The notes under the pieces: generated by a model | The model's database searches: none | Told to the model about the DNA's origin: nothing | What the model saw: only the letters and a program-made list of their open reading frames with translations | Translations under genes and position numbers: made by a program | Source of the DNA: Aldehydirespirator sp028819505 | GTDB taxonomy: Bacteria > Actinomycetota > Acidimicrobiia > Acidimicrobiales > Aldehydirespiratoraceae | Reading direction: 5' to 3' | Assembly (NCBI GenBank): GCA_965207755.1 | Contig: OZ242297.1 | Location: 1,240,001-1,304,000 of the forward strand | Length of the DNA: 64,000 bases | Shown: piece by piece, positions 17,127 to 26,311 of the stretch | How the letters are laid out: the number at the start of each line of letters is the position of its first letter | Position numbering within the stretch: the stretch's first letter is position 1

Positions 17127-20100
17127 CCGGCTGCCTCCCGTGGGAGCACTTCCAGTGCGCACAGGGCCAAATGCTCCAGGCTGAGCGAGCCGCTCTGACG
17201 CTTCTGCAGATCGAGTTCGGCCTCCTGCAGTCGGCGCTCCTGGGCGCGCAGCTGGCTCTCGAAGAGCCGGACGGCGTCGTCCTTGCCCTCCCGTCGCAGA
17301 GCGTCGATGCGCTTGCGCAGGTTGCCGACCTTGCGCTTGTGGGAGTCGTGCAGGCTTGTCCGGCGGGCTTCGACATGGACCGCATTGTCCTGCTCGCGTC
17401 GTTGCTGCTCTCGCGTCTTCCTCGACAGCAGCTGGCGCATGCAGACCTCGACTTGCTCTCGACCCCATTGAAGGGGCTCGTCGGAGCCAGCACGCAGTTC
17501 GGCTTCCGCAAGGGCGGTCAGCAACTCGGCCCCGACCTGGTCGCCGGCGGGCTGTCCGGTGATGTCGCAGGCAGACGTCCAAAGCTCGGCCGTCCGTCCG
17601 AGACCGTTCCAGGTGGCGATGCCGACAAGCACGAGGTAATGGCCGGGAGTCGCCGAAGCCGACTGGAGGCCCGCTGATCCGTAGCGGGTCTGCGCCTGCT
17701 TGACCTTCAGTGCAGCCCGCACCAGTGCATGGGACGCGCTGAGCAGGTCGGCACCCTGGCTTCGGGCGGTCTCCTGGTGGAGGCACAGTTGTATCTCGAT
17801 GCCGGTCCTCAGGTCTCTCGCAAGGCGGTCGATCTCCGACGAGGACCGCTCGCCCGCGGCTTGAACCCGCCGGAGGTCGCTCTCGAGTTCGGCGCCGCCT
17901 CTCAGGAACAGCCAGCGATGATCGTCGGACCACCGGCACCTCGAACCGCCAGAGGTCCTTGCCCAGTCCTCGATCAGTCGACCCAGCTCCGCTTGGCCGA
18001 CGTAGTGGCCGGCGTTGAGGATCTCGGACTCGAATCCGTCCAGCGAGGCGTTGTCGAGCAAGCTCAGCACATCGGCAGAGTCGTCGAACTCGCGCTGGAG
18101 CACCGTCTTGTTCTCAACCGCCAACAGGGCATCATCGAGGCGGCGGGCGCGCTCCTCGACGGTGAGCGAGAAGTCGAAGGCGATCTGCTGGATGTCTGAG
18201 ATGCTCTCCTGCAATATGGGCTCGAGCTCGCCGATGGACTGCGTGAAGACCTGGATGCGCTGGTGGACCCTTGTGATGATGTCGGTCTCGATGGTGCCGG
18301 GAGTGGCGAAGTTCAGGATGTAGACCTTCTCGGACTGCTGACCGAAGCGGTCGATTCGCCCGATGCGCTGCTCGACCTCCATCGGATTCCAGGGCAGGTC
18401 GTAGTTGACAACCACAGAGCAGAACTCGAAGTCGAGGCCCTCGCTCGCCACCCGGGTCGCCAGCATCACGTCGCACCGGCCGGCACGGAAGTCAGCGATC
18501 CGCCTCCGCCGATCCTGTGGCGGCACGCCGCCGTGCAGGACGTCCACTCTCAGATGTTCTCGCAGCCGTCGATGAAGGTAGGCGACGACCGGGCGGGAGA
18601 ACGTGAACACAAGCACACGGTGGCCTTGCCCGACGATCTCTGTCAGCCGCTCGGCGAAGGGCGTGAACTTCGTGTCGACGTCGCCCAGCGCGAGCGCTGC
18701 GCTGACGGCCTCGCCAGGCGGGCGGTCCCAGGGGTCTGCATCTGGGGCCGGCCCGTCGAAGAGGTCCTCGACCAAGCGCTCTCCTCTGGTCCCGCCGTCT
18801 CGGGCGCGGAGGATCTGGTCGCGGATGGCCGGAAGGCACGAGCCGGCGAGGCGCAGGGGCATCTGGCCGATGAAGTGAAGCGGCATTCCATGCGCCTCGG
18901 CGCGTTCGGTCTGCCAGCGCAGTACGGCGTCATAGAGTTCTCTCTCGCTCGCCGAGAGAGAAACCTCGATGTCCATGGGCTCCCGTACCGCCCGATGCTC
19001 GTCGATCTCGGCTCGGCGTGTGCGAGTTAGCACCTTCGCGAGAGTGTTCAGCTCCAGGCAGAGACGGCGGATCTGTGCGCCGTCCGCGGCGGTTCGCTCA
19101 TCGTGTCCGAGAAGTCGGTCGAGTTCGGAGTACTCGCGGCGCTGGGACAGCACGGCGCCGGCGACCATTCGACGAATCGACCGCAACTCATCCCTCAGCG
19201 TGGCATTGCCGGTCCCCGCATCGGCCGCGCCTCGATAGATGGCACTGAGTACGGCGTTCGGCTGGAGCTGGACCTGCAGTGTGTGCTTGTCGAAGAACTC
19301 GCCGGGATCGATGAGCTGCAACAGATTGAAGAGGTCGTCGGTGCCGAGATTCAAGGGCGTGGCCGACAGCAGAAGCAGCATGTCGGTCCAGTCGCCGAGT
19401 TGGCTTCCCAGCGCGAAGCTCTTCGTGCCGGTGTTGCGCAGCGCGTGGGCCTCGTCCACGACTATGAGATCGAAACGGGGCGAAAGGTCAGCGAGGTTCT
19501 CCAAGTGCTCCCAGGTCCTCATGAGCTGCAACGAGCAGACTGCGTGATACCGGCGCGGGAAGCGATCCGTCTCGACACGGTCGAGCAGGTCGTCGAGGCC
19601 TTCTCGCCGCAGTACTTGCGCATCGAAGCCGAAGCGTTCCCGCATCTCGGTCTGCCACTTGTCGACGAGACCGGACGGGCACACCACCAAGACTCGGTCG
19701 GCCTGGCCGCGGGCCTCGAACTCGCTCCAGACGAGGCCGGCTTCGATGGTCTTGCCCATGCCCACCTCGTCCGCGATCAGCAGCCGCCGCGACCCGGTGC
19801 GCAGCATCTTGATGACCGGGCGGAACTGGTAGGGCAGGAACAGGGTGCGTGAGGCGCGATAGGAGTAGACGGTGTCGGTGAGGTTCTCATCGAGCTTGGC
19901 TCGTGTGAGGGTGGCGGCGATCTCGCGAGCCGTCTTCGGGGGCCGGGTGATCCAATCGACTGGGTCCGTGTCCGGCGCGAAGTGATCCAGGAAGCGCTCC
20001 TCGTAGCTGCGGACCCGCTCGCCGACTCTCACGTCGTAATGCCAGACGCCCCCGATGTAGATCCGCGACTTGACGACAGCGGACGGCCCGTCGGGCAGGA

Positions 20101-20533
20101 TCGTCACGTCGCTGCGGATCACGAAGCGTGGCTCGGGAATCGCGACCGCTTCGTCCCACAGGTGTTCGAGCCAGGCGGCCGCCGACTCCAGCGCGCTCGA
20201 TCCATCCGGCGTGCAGCCGCCTCGCTCGACCGGACACGGAGGAGCCCCGGATGTGACCAGCATGACCGCGTCGCCGCCGTCGATACAGAAGCGGTAGCTG
20301 CCCTCGGGCAGTTCAGGGGCGGGGTCTAACCGGTGGCGGCACTCACTGGCCGTGTCGTGTCCCTCTGGCAGACCCTCACCGCCCAGCGGCGACTCCCCGA
20401 CAAGCAGCAGTCGCGGCGAGTTCAGCATCCGGAAGAAGTTCGAGGCCGCACCGAGGTCGGGCCGATACTCGAACGGGAAGGAACCCGGTGCCACTTGCGA
20501 GCTCTCCTTGCGCTTCCGAGGACCCGAAGCCAC
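17123..20533 (-). CDS. SNF2-family helicase-like ATPase (RapA/HepA-like)
   Basis: The 1,136-residue SF2 ATPase has the SNF2 motifs in order: motif I DEVGMGKTIEAG (Lys261), motif II DEAH at 360-363, motif III LLLSATPLN, and motif VI QRIGRIDRFGQ around residue 740. Bacterial RapA/HepA and phage-defence SNF2 proteins such as DrmD share this arrangement. An N-terminal region of about 230 residues has no motif I recognise, and a C-terminal region of about 350 residues is rich in charged helices, ending in a likely coiled coil (KRKVGNLRKRIDALRREGKD). It overlaps the HelD-like gene by four bases (17123-17126). Upstream, at 20699-20807, lies an IS30 remnant, consistent with arrival by transfer. Translocation on duplex DNA is the likely activity. 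Confidence 0.87.
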   Translation of the reverse strand: MASGPRKRKESSQVAPGSFPFEYRPDLGAASNFFRMLNSPRLLLVGESPLGGEGLPEGHDTASECRHRLDPAPELPEGSYRFCIDGGDAVMLVTSGAPPCPVERGGCTPDGSSALESAAAWLEHLWDEAVAIPEPRFVIRSDVTILPDGPSAVVKSRIYIGGVWHYDVRVGERVRSYEERFLDHFAPDTDPVDWITRPPKTAREIAATLTRAKLDENLTDTVYSYRASRTLFLPYQFRPVIKMLRTGSRRLLIADEVGMGKTIEAGLVWSEFEARGQADRVLVVCPSGLVDKWQTEMRERFGFDAQVLRREGLDDLLDRVETDRFPRRYHAVCSLQLMRTWEHLENLADLSPRFDLIVVDEAHALRNTGTKSFALGSQLGDWTDMLLLLSATPLNLGTDDLFNLLQLIDPGEFFDKHTLQVQLQPNAVLSAIYRGAADAGTGNATLRDELRSIRRMVAGAVLSQRREYSELDRLLGHDERTAADGAQIRRLCLELNTLAKVLTRTRRAEIDEHRAVREPMDIEVSLSASERELYDAVLRWQTERAEAHGMPLHFIGQMPLRLAGSCLPAIRDQILRARDGGTRGERLVEDLFDGPAPDADPWDRPPGEAVSAALALGDVDTKFTPFAERLTEIVGQGHRVLVFTFSRPVVAYLHRRLREHLRVDVLHGGVPPQDRRRRIADFRAGRCDVMLATRVASEGLDFEFCSVVVNYDLPWNPMEVEQRIGRIDRFGQQSEKVYILNFATPGTIETDIITRVHQRIQVFTQSIGELEPILQESISDIQQIAFDFSLTVEERARRLDDALLAVENKTVLQREFDDSADVLSLLDNASLDGFESEILNAGHYVGQAELGRLIEDWARTSGGSRCRWSDDHRWLFLRGGAELESDLRRVQAAGERSSSEIDRLARDLRTGIEIQLCLHQETARSQGADLLSASHALVRAALKVKQAQTRYGSAGLQSASATPGHYLVLVGIATWNGLGRTAELWTSACDITGQPAGDQVGAELLTALAEAELRAGSDEPLQWGREQVEVCMRQLLSRKTREQQRREQDNAVHVEARRTSLHDSHKRKVGNLRKRIDALRREGKDDAVRLFESQLRAQERRLQEAELDLQKRQSGSLSLEHLALCALEVLPREAAG

Positions 20534-20698
20534 GAAACCTACACGCGTGTCCGGACCCGTTCAGCAGACACGGCTGCACCCTCGCCGGCACAGAAGCGCA
20601 TGTCTGCCATATGTGCTCGAGATGATGCGCCGCCAGCGCAAGGCGAGGCCCTGGCCTTCGGGCCCTGGCCTTCGACGGGGATTCCGGCGCTGCTGGAT

Positions 20699-20807
20699 CC
20701 GTCGAGGCTGAGCCGTTGTGCCATGATGGAAACGGTCGCTGGTTGTGATGCTTGTGGTGCGACCGGCCATCATGGCCGATCACTTGCATCCACGGGTGGA
20801 GGTCGCC
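20699..20807 (-). mobile_element. Truncated IS30-family element, left end (copy B)
   Basis: Read on the minus strand, 20807 to 20699 repeats the leader of copy A (987-1095, inverted orientation) almost exactly, including GATGGCCGGTCGCACCACAA. It then shows ATG at 20722-20724 with MAQRLSLDG before the match ends. Only the left end and nine codons remain. The stretch 20534-20698, between it and the SNF2 gene start, has no recognisable gene. Confidence 0.7.
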
Positions 20808-20935
20808 GACCCTGACACGGTGCGGCTGAAGGTTCGGAGCCCCGGGTGCAGTCGCATGGCGTCGTCGATCTGTTCCATGAGGTCGAACGGGACTATGCCG
20901 ACGAGGCTGTGGAACCAGGATGGGAGCGTGTTCGG
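20808..20935 (-). pseudogene. Possible C-terminal remnant of a toxin-like gene
   Basis: A minus-strand frame gives WFHSLVGIVPFDL followed by MEQIDDAMRLHPGL, which reads like the final helix of PemK/MazF-type toxins. It has no start and runs directly into the left end of the IS30 remnant. The match is short and the call tentative. Confidence 0.25.
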
Positions 20936-20978
20936 CTGGTGCCCGCCAGGAGTGTGACGGCGGGGTTGTGACCGCGGG

Positions 20979-21731
20979 TCAGGGGTTGCCGTCCAGGCGG
21001 GCCCGAAGCTCGGCGAGTTCTGCCTCGGCGGCCCGTAGGGCGGTGGCCTGTTCGTCGGCGCGTGCGGCCTGTTCGTCGGCGCGTGCGGCCTGCTCGGCAG
21101 CCAGTGCGGCCTGTTCGGAGAGGTCGTCGGGGTCGGGGAGCCAGACGCCGGCGGCGATGTCCCACAGCCGCAGCTTGGGGGGCCGCCAGCACAGGTCCAG
21201 GCCGAGTGCTTCGCTGCGGCCCCGGAGTCCGTCGTCTTCGGGCACCACCTCGATCGGCACCCAGCTCCCGGCCTGGCGCCGCTCGCCCTGCAGCGGCGGA
21301 TTCAGCAGCTCGCCGCCGCTGGGGTCGAGTCGCCAGTACTCGTCCGCTCCGAGTGAAGCGTACTTGGCGGGCTTGACGTGCAGGTCGGTGCGCAGCGTCT
21401 TGGGCGACGAAATCTCGAGCGCGAAGCACGGCGCCGCGCCGGCCTCCCACACCTTGTAGACGGACTTGCCCTTCACCGCGGCGACGTCCACCCCGAACGC
21501 GACTGCCAGGTCCGGCGCGACGACCACTTTGGGGTCGCCCTCGCGGTAGTAGACGTTGATGTCGCTGCTCACCCAGGCGTCCTGCGTGTCGCCGCGACTG
21601 GCGTACCAGTGCCGCAGCGCGAACAGCAGCTCCGCTTGCCGGGTCGTGTGTGAGTCGCTCTCGGGCAGGCTGGGGGGCCCTTCCGGGTAGTCGATTTCCA
21701 CCTCGGGAGGACCAGCCACGATCGAGCTCAT
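20979..21731 (-). CDS. Uma2-family (DUF820) putative restriction-endonuclease-fold protein
   Basis: The 250-residue protein has the Uma2/DUF820 pattern, a PD-(D/E)xK-type fold: the segment SSDINVYYREGDPKVVVAPDLAVAFGVD carries the metal-binding Asp (APDLAV), and CFALEISSPKT supplies the E-x-S/K element, followed by KPAKYASLGADEYWRLDP. The C-terminal 45 residues (EQAALAAEQAARADEQAAR and onward) form an Ala/Glu-rich heptad coiled coil, common in this family. I chose ATG at 21729-21731; the frame is open upstream to 21797. Uma2 proteins are abundant in some bacteria but their biological role is unknown. Confidence 0.82.
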   Translation of the reverse strand: MSSIVAGPPEVEIDYPEGPPSLPESDSHTTRQAELLFALRHWYASRGDTQDAWVSSDINVYYREGDPKVVVAPDLAVAFGVDVAAVKGKSVYKVWEAGAAPCFALEISSPKTLRTDLHVKPAKYASLGADEYWRLDPSGGELLNPPLQGERRQAGSWVPIEVVPEDDGLRGRSEALGLDLCWRPPKLRLWDIAAGVWLPDPDDLSEQAALAAEQAARADEQAARADEQATALRAAEAELAELRARLDGNP

Positions 21732-21946
21732 TAGCGCACCTCCGATTGCTGCGCCGACGCTACCGGCCACCGCTGACGACCCACAACCTGCACCCATCAG
21801 AATAGGCGATAGTGAAGAATATTGCTCGGCAACACCTCGGCCTGAACCGACTTCGGTGATTCATCCGCCCTTCAGCAGCCCCAGAAGACGCTGCTCCACT
21901 AGGCTGAGCCGGCTGCCTCGCCGTCGCGACCTCAGGAGTCCGTCCC

Positions 21947-23164
21947 ATGGGCAATCACGCTCTGCTCCATCCCTTCGCCCCTCCGGCCAAGCCGGAGTCC
22001 GAGATGATCAACATCGTGCGGGCGGAGGGGTCCACCCTCTACGACGACCAGGGGAACTCGTACATCGACGGCTTGGCCAGCCTCTGGTACTGCCAGATCG
22101 GTCATTCCCGACCGGAGATGGCCGACGCAGTGGCCGCGCAGATGCGCGAACTCGCCGCCTACAACACCTTCGACCCGTTCACCAACCCGCCCGCGGCCAG
22201 GGCGGCCGAGATGGTCGCAGAACGCTCGCCCCTGACCGACGGGCGGGTGTTCTTCGGCTGCACCGGGTCGGACGCGGTGGACACCGCGCTCAAGCTGGCC
22301 CGCCTCCACGCCCAGCGGACCAGCGGCGCCGAGCGCCAAGTGGTGATACGGCGCACCAACGGCTACCACGGCACCAACTTCGGCGGCACCTCGGCCCAGG
22401 GCATCGCTCCCAACCGCGAGGGATGGGGCGACCTCGTCCCCCACTTCATCGAGGTCCCCAACGACGACATCGAGGTGATGGCCACCGCGTTCGCCGAGCA
22501 CGGCGAGCGGGTGGCCGCGGTGATCGCCGAGCCGGTGCAGGGCGCGGGCGGCGTGTTCCCACCGCCGGAGGGCTACCTCGCCGGGGTCCGCCGGCTGTGC
22601 GACCAGCACGGCGCGCTGATGATCCTCGACGAGGTGATCTGCGGATTCGGCCGCACCGGGGAGTGGTTCGGCGCCCAGACCTTCGGCGTGACCCCCGACA
22701 TGATGACCTTCGCCAAGGGCGTGACGTCCGGCTACCTGCCCCTCAGCGGCGTGATCGTGAGCCGCCGGGTGTGCGAGAGCCTCGAGGAGCCCGGCTTCCT
22801 GCTGCGCACCGGCTACACCTACTCGGGCCATCCCACCGTGGCCGCCGCCGCGGTCAAGAACCTGGAGATCATCACCGACGAGGGCCTCGTCGACCGGGCT
22901 CACCACGTGGGCGCCAGGCTCACCGAGGGCCTGGCGGCGCTGGCCGCCGACGGGCTCATCGCGTCGCACCGCGGCGAGGGCGCGGTCCAGGCCGCGGTGC
23001 TGGACCGCCCGTCGATGGACGTGCGCAACGACATGCTGCGCCGGGGCGTGATCGTGCGGCCCATCAACGACGTGCTGGCACTGTGCCCGCCGCTGGTGAT
23101 CACCGACGACGAGATCGGCCGGATCATCGACACCATGGCCGAGTCCCTGCGCACCGTCACCTGA
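21947..23164 (+). CDS. Class III (omega) aminotransferase
   Basis: The 405-residue PLP enzyme transfers an amino group from an amine, omega-amino acid or diamine to a keto acid. Typical class III features are the N-terminal GSTLYDDQGNSYIDGLASLW, GCTGSDAVDTALKLAR, NGYHGTNF, the cofactor-binding LILDEVICGFGRTG-type segment (ILDEVICGFGRTGEWF), and the Schiff-base Lys in TFAKGVTSGYLP. The length is normal. Downstream the last nine codons are the first unit of a 70-bp tandem repeat. The gene converges with the NicX-like/ureohydrolase genes and could supply or remove amines in the same catabolic context. The exact substrate is not predictable. Confidence 0.9.
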   Translation: MGNHALLHPFAPPAKPESEMINIVRAEGSTLYDDQGNSYIDGLASLWYCQIGHSRPEMADAVAAQMRELAAYNTFDPFTNPPAARAAEMVAERSPLTDGRVFFGCTGSDAVDTALKLARLHAQRTSGAERQVVIRRTNGYHGTNFGGTSAQGIAPNREGWGDLVPHFIEVPNDDIEVMATAFAEHGERVAAVIAEPVQGAGGVFPPPEGYLAGVRRLCDQHGALMILDEVICGFGRTGEWFGAQTFGVTPDMMTFAKGVTSGYLPLSGVIVSRRVCESLEEPGFLLRTGYTYSGHPTVAAAAVKNLEIITDEGLVDRAHHVGARLTEGLAALAADGLIASHRGEGAVQAAVLDRPSMDVRNDMLRRGVIVRPINDVLALCPPLVITDDEIGRIIDTMAESLRTVT

Positions 23165-23667
23165 GAGGCGTAAAGCCTTGATGAGCTCGACCGACGACCG
23201 CGGCATGGCCGAGTCCCTGCGCACCGTCACCTGAGAGGCGTAAAGCCTTGATGAGCTCGACCGACGACCGCGGCATGGCCGAGTCCCTGCGCACCGTCAC
23301 CTGAGAGGCGTAAAGCCTTGATGAGCTCGACCGACGACCGCGGCATGGCCGAGTCCCTGCGCACCGTCACCTGAGAGGCGTAAAGCCTTGATGAGCTCGA
23401 CCGACGACCGCGGCATGGCCGAGTCCCTGCGCACCGTCACCTGAGAGGCGTAAAGCCTTGATGAGCTCGACCGACGACCGCGGCATGGCCGAGTCCTTGC
23501 GCACCGTCACCTGAGAGGCGTAAAGCCTTGATGAGCTCGACCGACGACCGCGGCATGGCCGAGTCCCTGCGCACCGTCACCTGAGAGGCGTAAAGCCTTG
23601 ATGAGCTCGACCGACGACCGCGGCATGGCCGAGTCCTTGCGCACCGTCACCTGAGAGGCGTAAAGCC
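23135..23667 (+). repeat. 70-bp tandem repeat, 7.6 copies, starting inside the aminotransferase 3' end
   Basis: Units start at 23135, 23205, 23275, 23345, 23415, 23485, 23555 and 23625, the last being 43 bp. Each holds the aminotransferase's last nine codons and stop, a short spacer, and ATGAGCTCGACC leading into the next copy. Each therefore encodes a 17-residue frame (MSSTDDRG plus MAESLRTVT). Units 6 and 8 share a C-to-T change absent from the others, indicating amplification of two-unit blocks. The following 190 bp up to 23859 hold nothing I recognise. Confidence 0.95.
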
Positions 23668-23859
23668 CCTTGCAGTAGAGGTCCGTGTCGGGCGCCAACC
23701 TTCCGCCGCCGCCGCCACCGCCAGATACTGAGCCCCGGCATCAGCCGCGCCGGGGCCGAGTGGACAAGGCCTCTGATCGCCCAGCGAGGACTGGTTCCCC
23801 GATCGCCGAACAGATGGCGGTCTGTTGCAGGCCAAGAGATCAGCTTCACGGCCCGGTCC

Positions 23860-24262
23860 GCGAATTGGCAGCGTTGTGCACGGTATGCGTGCATTCTGCT
23901 GCCAGTTCGGCCTTGGGATCGAAGGGCTGCGCGAATTGGCAGCGTTGTGCACGGTATGCGTGCATTCTGCTGCCAGTTCGGCCTTGGGATCGAAGGGCTG
24001 CGCGAATTGGCAGCGTTGTGCACGGTATGCGTGCATTCTGCTGCCAGTTCGGCTTGGGGATCGAAGGGCTGCGCGAATTGGCAGCGTTGTGCACGGTGTG
24101 CGTGCATTCTGCTGCCAGTTCGGCTTGGGGATCGAAGGGCTGCGCGAATTGGCAGCGTTGTGCACGGTGTGCGTGCATTCTGCTGCCAGTTCGGCTTGGG
24201 GATCGAAGGGCTGCGCGAATTGGCAGCGTTGTGCACGGTATGCGTGCATTCTGCTGCCAATT
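23860..24262. repeat. 71-bp tandem array of a palindromic element (locus 1)
   Basis: Units start at 23860, 23931, 24002, 24073, 24144 and 24215; the last is partial. The 47-bp core has arms GAATTGGCAGC and GCTGCCAGTTC and an inner TGCACG/CGTGCA stem, so each copy can fold. Each core is followed here by a locus-specific flank (GGCCTTGGGATCGAAGGGCT). It sits between the convergent aminotransferase and NicX-like genes. Confidence 0.93.
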
Positions 24263-24269
24263 CTGGCGA

Positions 24270-25307
24270 CTAGAACGCGACGGTGCCGGCCGACACCACC
24301 GGCGTGCCGTCGAGGGTGACGGTGCAGTTGCGCATGGGCAGGTCGAAATGGCCCAGGGTGTGGCGTCCCGCGGTCTCGTTGGCCCCGGTGGAGTACAGGA
24401 AGCTGCCGGCGAAGGCCCGCAGCTCGGTGCCGTTGAACTGGGTGCGGTCGTACATCGTCATCGCGTCCCAGCGGGCCAGCGGGTTCATGCCCCATCCCAC
24501 GTGGGAGACGGCGTAGGCGTCGGGGTCGTCCCAGGCGGCCAGGTAGCTGGCGGTGAGGGCGGCGTCGACGCCGTCTCCGGCGATGTCGGTGATGTAGTCG
24601 TCGGTGATGCTCATCCGCACCGGCGACTCCAGGTAGCGCTTGAAGGTGAGGTTCACGTCGCCGGCGTCGAGCACCAGCGTGCCGTTGACGGTTCCCGCGG
24701 CGGGGAAGCACAGGCACAGCCCGCCGGGCCAGTGCGCGATGGTGCCCGCACCGTCGGTGCATCCCCAGCTCCCGGCGGCTGGGGCGTGTGACACGTCGAT
24801 GGTCAAGTCGGTGCCCGCGGCCGAGGTGACTCGCATCTCATCGGCCTGCTCGAGCATGGCCGCGCCCTGCTGTACCCGGATCTTCAGCGCGGGGTCGGGC
24901 AGCAGCCTCTCCAGGATCTCGGGATGCTCGTTGGACACCATCAGGATCCGGGCGCCGCCGTCGAGGATCGCCCCAAGTTCGGCGGCGTGGAGCAGACCCT
25001 CCACGGTGCAGTCGGCCACGAAGGACGACCCGGCCAGCGCGGCCACCGCGGGCTCCAGACCGTCGATGGCGTCGGAGGCGCCGGTGGAGCGCACCGGCAC
25101 CGCCACCGTCTGGCGCGGCGTGGTCAGGCGCAGGTGGAAGACTCGCGCCCCGAGTCGCTGCAGGGCCAGGTCGGCGAGCTGAACGTTCACCGGGCGGCTC
25201 TGGGACTCCGAGAGCACGGCAGCGGTCTCGCCCTCGGTCACCCCGCACTGCCTGAACGTCTCCGCGAAAGCCTCGATCCACTTGCCCTCGACCTGCTCTA
25301 CGAGCAT
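24270..25307 (-). CDS. NicX-like protein (2,5-dihydroxypyridine 5,6-dioxygenase family)
   Basis: The 345-residue protein resembles NicX and related M29-like proteins, in which the aminopeptidase-type fold is used by an Fe-dependent ring-cleaving dioxygenase of nicotinate catabolism. Landmarks are WIEAFAETFRQCGVTEGE, LTIDVSHAPAAGSWGCTDGAGTIAHWPGG, the block SHVGWGMNPLARWD and the C-terminal GRHTLGHFDLPMRNCTVTLDG, with His and Asp residues where metal ligands would be expected. Many actinobacterial homologues are annotated this way without experiment, so the substrate is uncertain. It lies 21 bp after the ureohydrolase gene and is likely cotranscribed with it. Confidence 0.7.
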   Translation of the reverse strand: MLVEQVEGKWIEAFAETFRQCGVTEGETAAVLSESQSRPVNVQLADLALQRLGARVFHLRLTTPRQTVAVPVRSTGASDAIDGLEPAVAALAGSSFVADCTVEGLLHAAELGAILDGGARILMVSNEHPEILERLLPDPALKIRVQQGAAMLEQADEMRVTSAAGTDLTIDVSHAPAAGSWGCTDGAGTIAHWPGGLCLCFPAAGTVNGTLVLDAGDVNLTFKRYLESPVRMSITDDYITDIAGDGVDAALTASYLAAWDDPDAYAVSHVGWGMNPLARWDAMTMYDRTQFNGTELRAFAGSFLYSTGANETAGRHTLGHFDLPMRNCTVTLDGTPVVSAGTVAF

Positions 25308-25328
25308 CCTGATCCCTTCACCGACCGC

Positions 25329-26279
25329 TCAGGTGCGGTACTCCACGCCGGGGAGCACGCACAGCATCTCGTAGACGAGATCGGCGGCGATGTGGGCCGT
25401 CATTCCCGAGGTGTCGTAGATGGGCGCCACCTCGACCATGTCGCAGCCCACCAGGTCCAGACCCCGGCAGCCGCGGACGATCTCGAGGGCCTGGGGGGTG
25501 GTGAGGCCGCCGATCTCGGGGGTGCCGGTGCCGGGAGCGAACGACGGGTCGAGCCCGTCGATGTCGAAGCTCAGGTACACCGGGCCGCCGCCGACCTGCT
25601 CGCGCACCTCGTCCATCAGCGGCGCCAGCGAGCGATGCCAGCACTCCTCGATCTGCATCACCCGGAAGCCCTGCCGGCGCGACCAGTCGAAGTCCTCGGC
25701 CGCGTAGCCGGTGGCCCGCATCCCGATCTGGACCACCCGTGAGCAGTCGAGCAGGCCCTCCTCCACCGCCCGGCGGAACGGGGTGCCGTGGGCGATGCGC
25801 TCGCCGAACATCTCGTCGTTGATGTCGGTGTGGGCGTCGACGTGTACCAGCCCGACCGGTCCGTGGCGGGCCCGCATGGCCCGCAGGATGGGCAGCACGA
25901 TGGTGTGGTCGCCGCCGAGGGCCACCGTGATCACATCGTGGGACAGCAGCCCGGCGAAGTGGGCTTCGATGCGGGCGACCGAGTCCAGCAGGTTGTAGGG
26001 GTTGGTGGCCACGTCTCCGGTGTCGTCGATGCGCAGGCTGTCGAAGGGTGCGGCCCGGGTGGCCATGTTGTAGGGGCGGATCAGCACCGACTCGTCGCGG
26101 ATGCCGCGGGGGCCGAAGCGTGCTCCGGGCCGGTTGGAGGTGCCGATGTCGAACGGGACGCCCACGATGGCCGCGTCGAGCTCGGCCGGATGTGAGCGTC
26201 CCGGCAGCCGCATGAAGGTGGCTATCCCAGCGAAGCGAGGCATCTCGTTTCCGCCGAGCGGCTGCGGATTGCCGGTCAT
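25329..26279 (-). CDS. speB: Agmatinase/ureohydrolase family enzyme
   Basis: The 316-residue manganese enzyme releases urea from a guanidino compound such as agmatine or guanidinobutyrate. All metal motifs are present: GGDHT, DAHTD and SFDIDGLDP, with GVPFDIGTSNRPGARFGPRGIR at the N-terminus and HIAADLVYEML near the end. The length is typical. It precedes the NicX-like gene, and an omega-aminotransferase lies nearby on the other strand. A polyamine or guanidino catabolic cluster is plausible. Family members differ in substrate by few residues, so agmatinase itself is only the most likely choice. Confidence 0.85.
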   Translation of the reverse strand: MTGNPQPLGGNEMPRFAGIATFMRLPGRSHPAELDAAIVGVPFDIGTSNRPGARFGPRGIRDESVLIRPYNMATRAAPFDSLRIDDTGDVATNPYNLLDSVARIEAHFAGLLSHDVITVALGGDHTIVLPILRAMRARHGPVGLVHVDAHTDINDEMFGERIAHGTPFRRAVEEGLLDCSRVVQIGMRATGYAAEDFDWSRRQGFRVMQIEECWHRSLAPLMDEVREQVGGGPVYLSFDIDGLDPSFAPGTGTPEIGGLTTPQALEIVRGCRGLDLVGCDMVEVAPIYDTSGMTAHIAADLVYEMLCVLPGVEYRT

Positions 26280-26311
26280 AGAACCAAACCCTAGGGCCGG
26301 GTAGTGAACTT

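Noticed and set aside
23860..24262. Array of 71-bp units as a second CRISPR array
   Set aside because: The sequence between the palindromic cores is the same in every unit; a CRISPR array would have different spacers. No cas genes are near.
23685..24791. Cys/Ala-rich proteins encoded by the 71-bp repeats
   Set aside because: They arise from the repeat being almost in phase in some frames; no start site or homology supports them.
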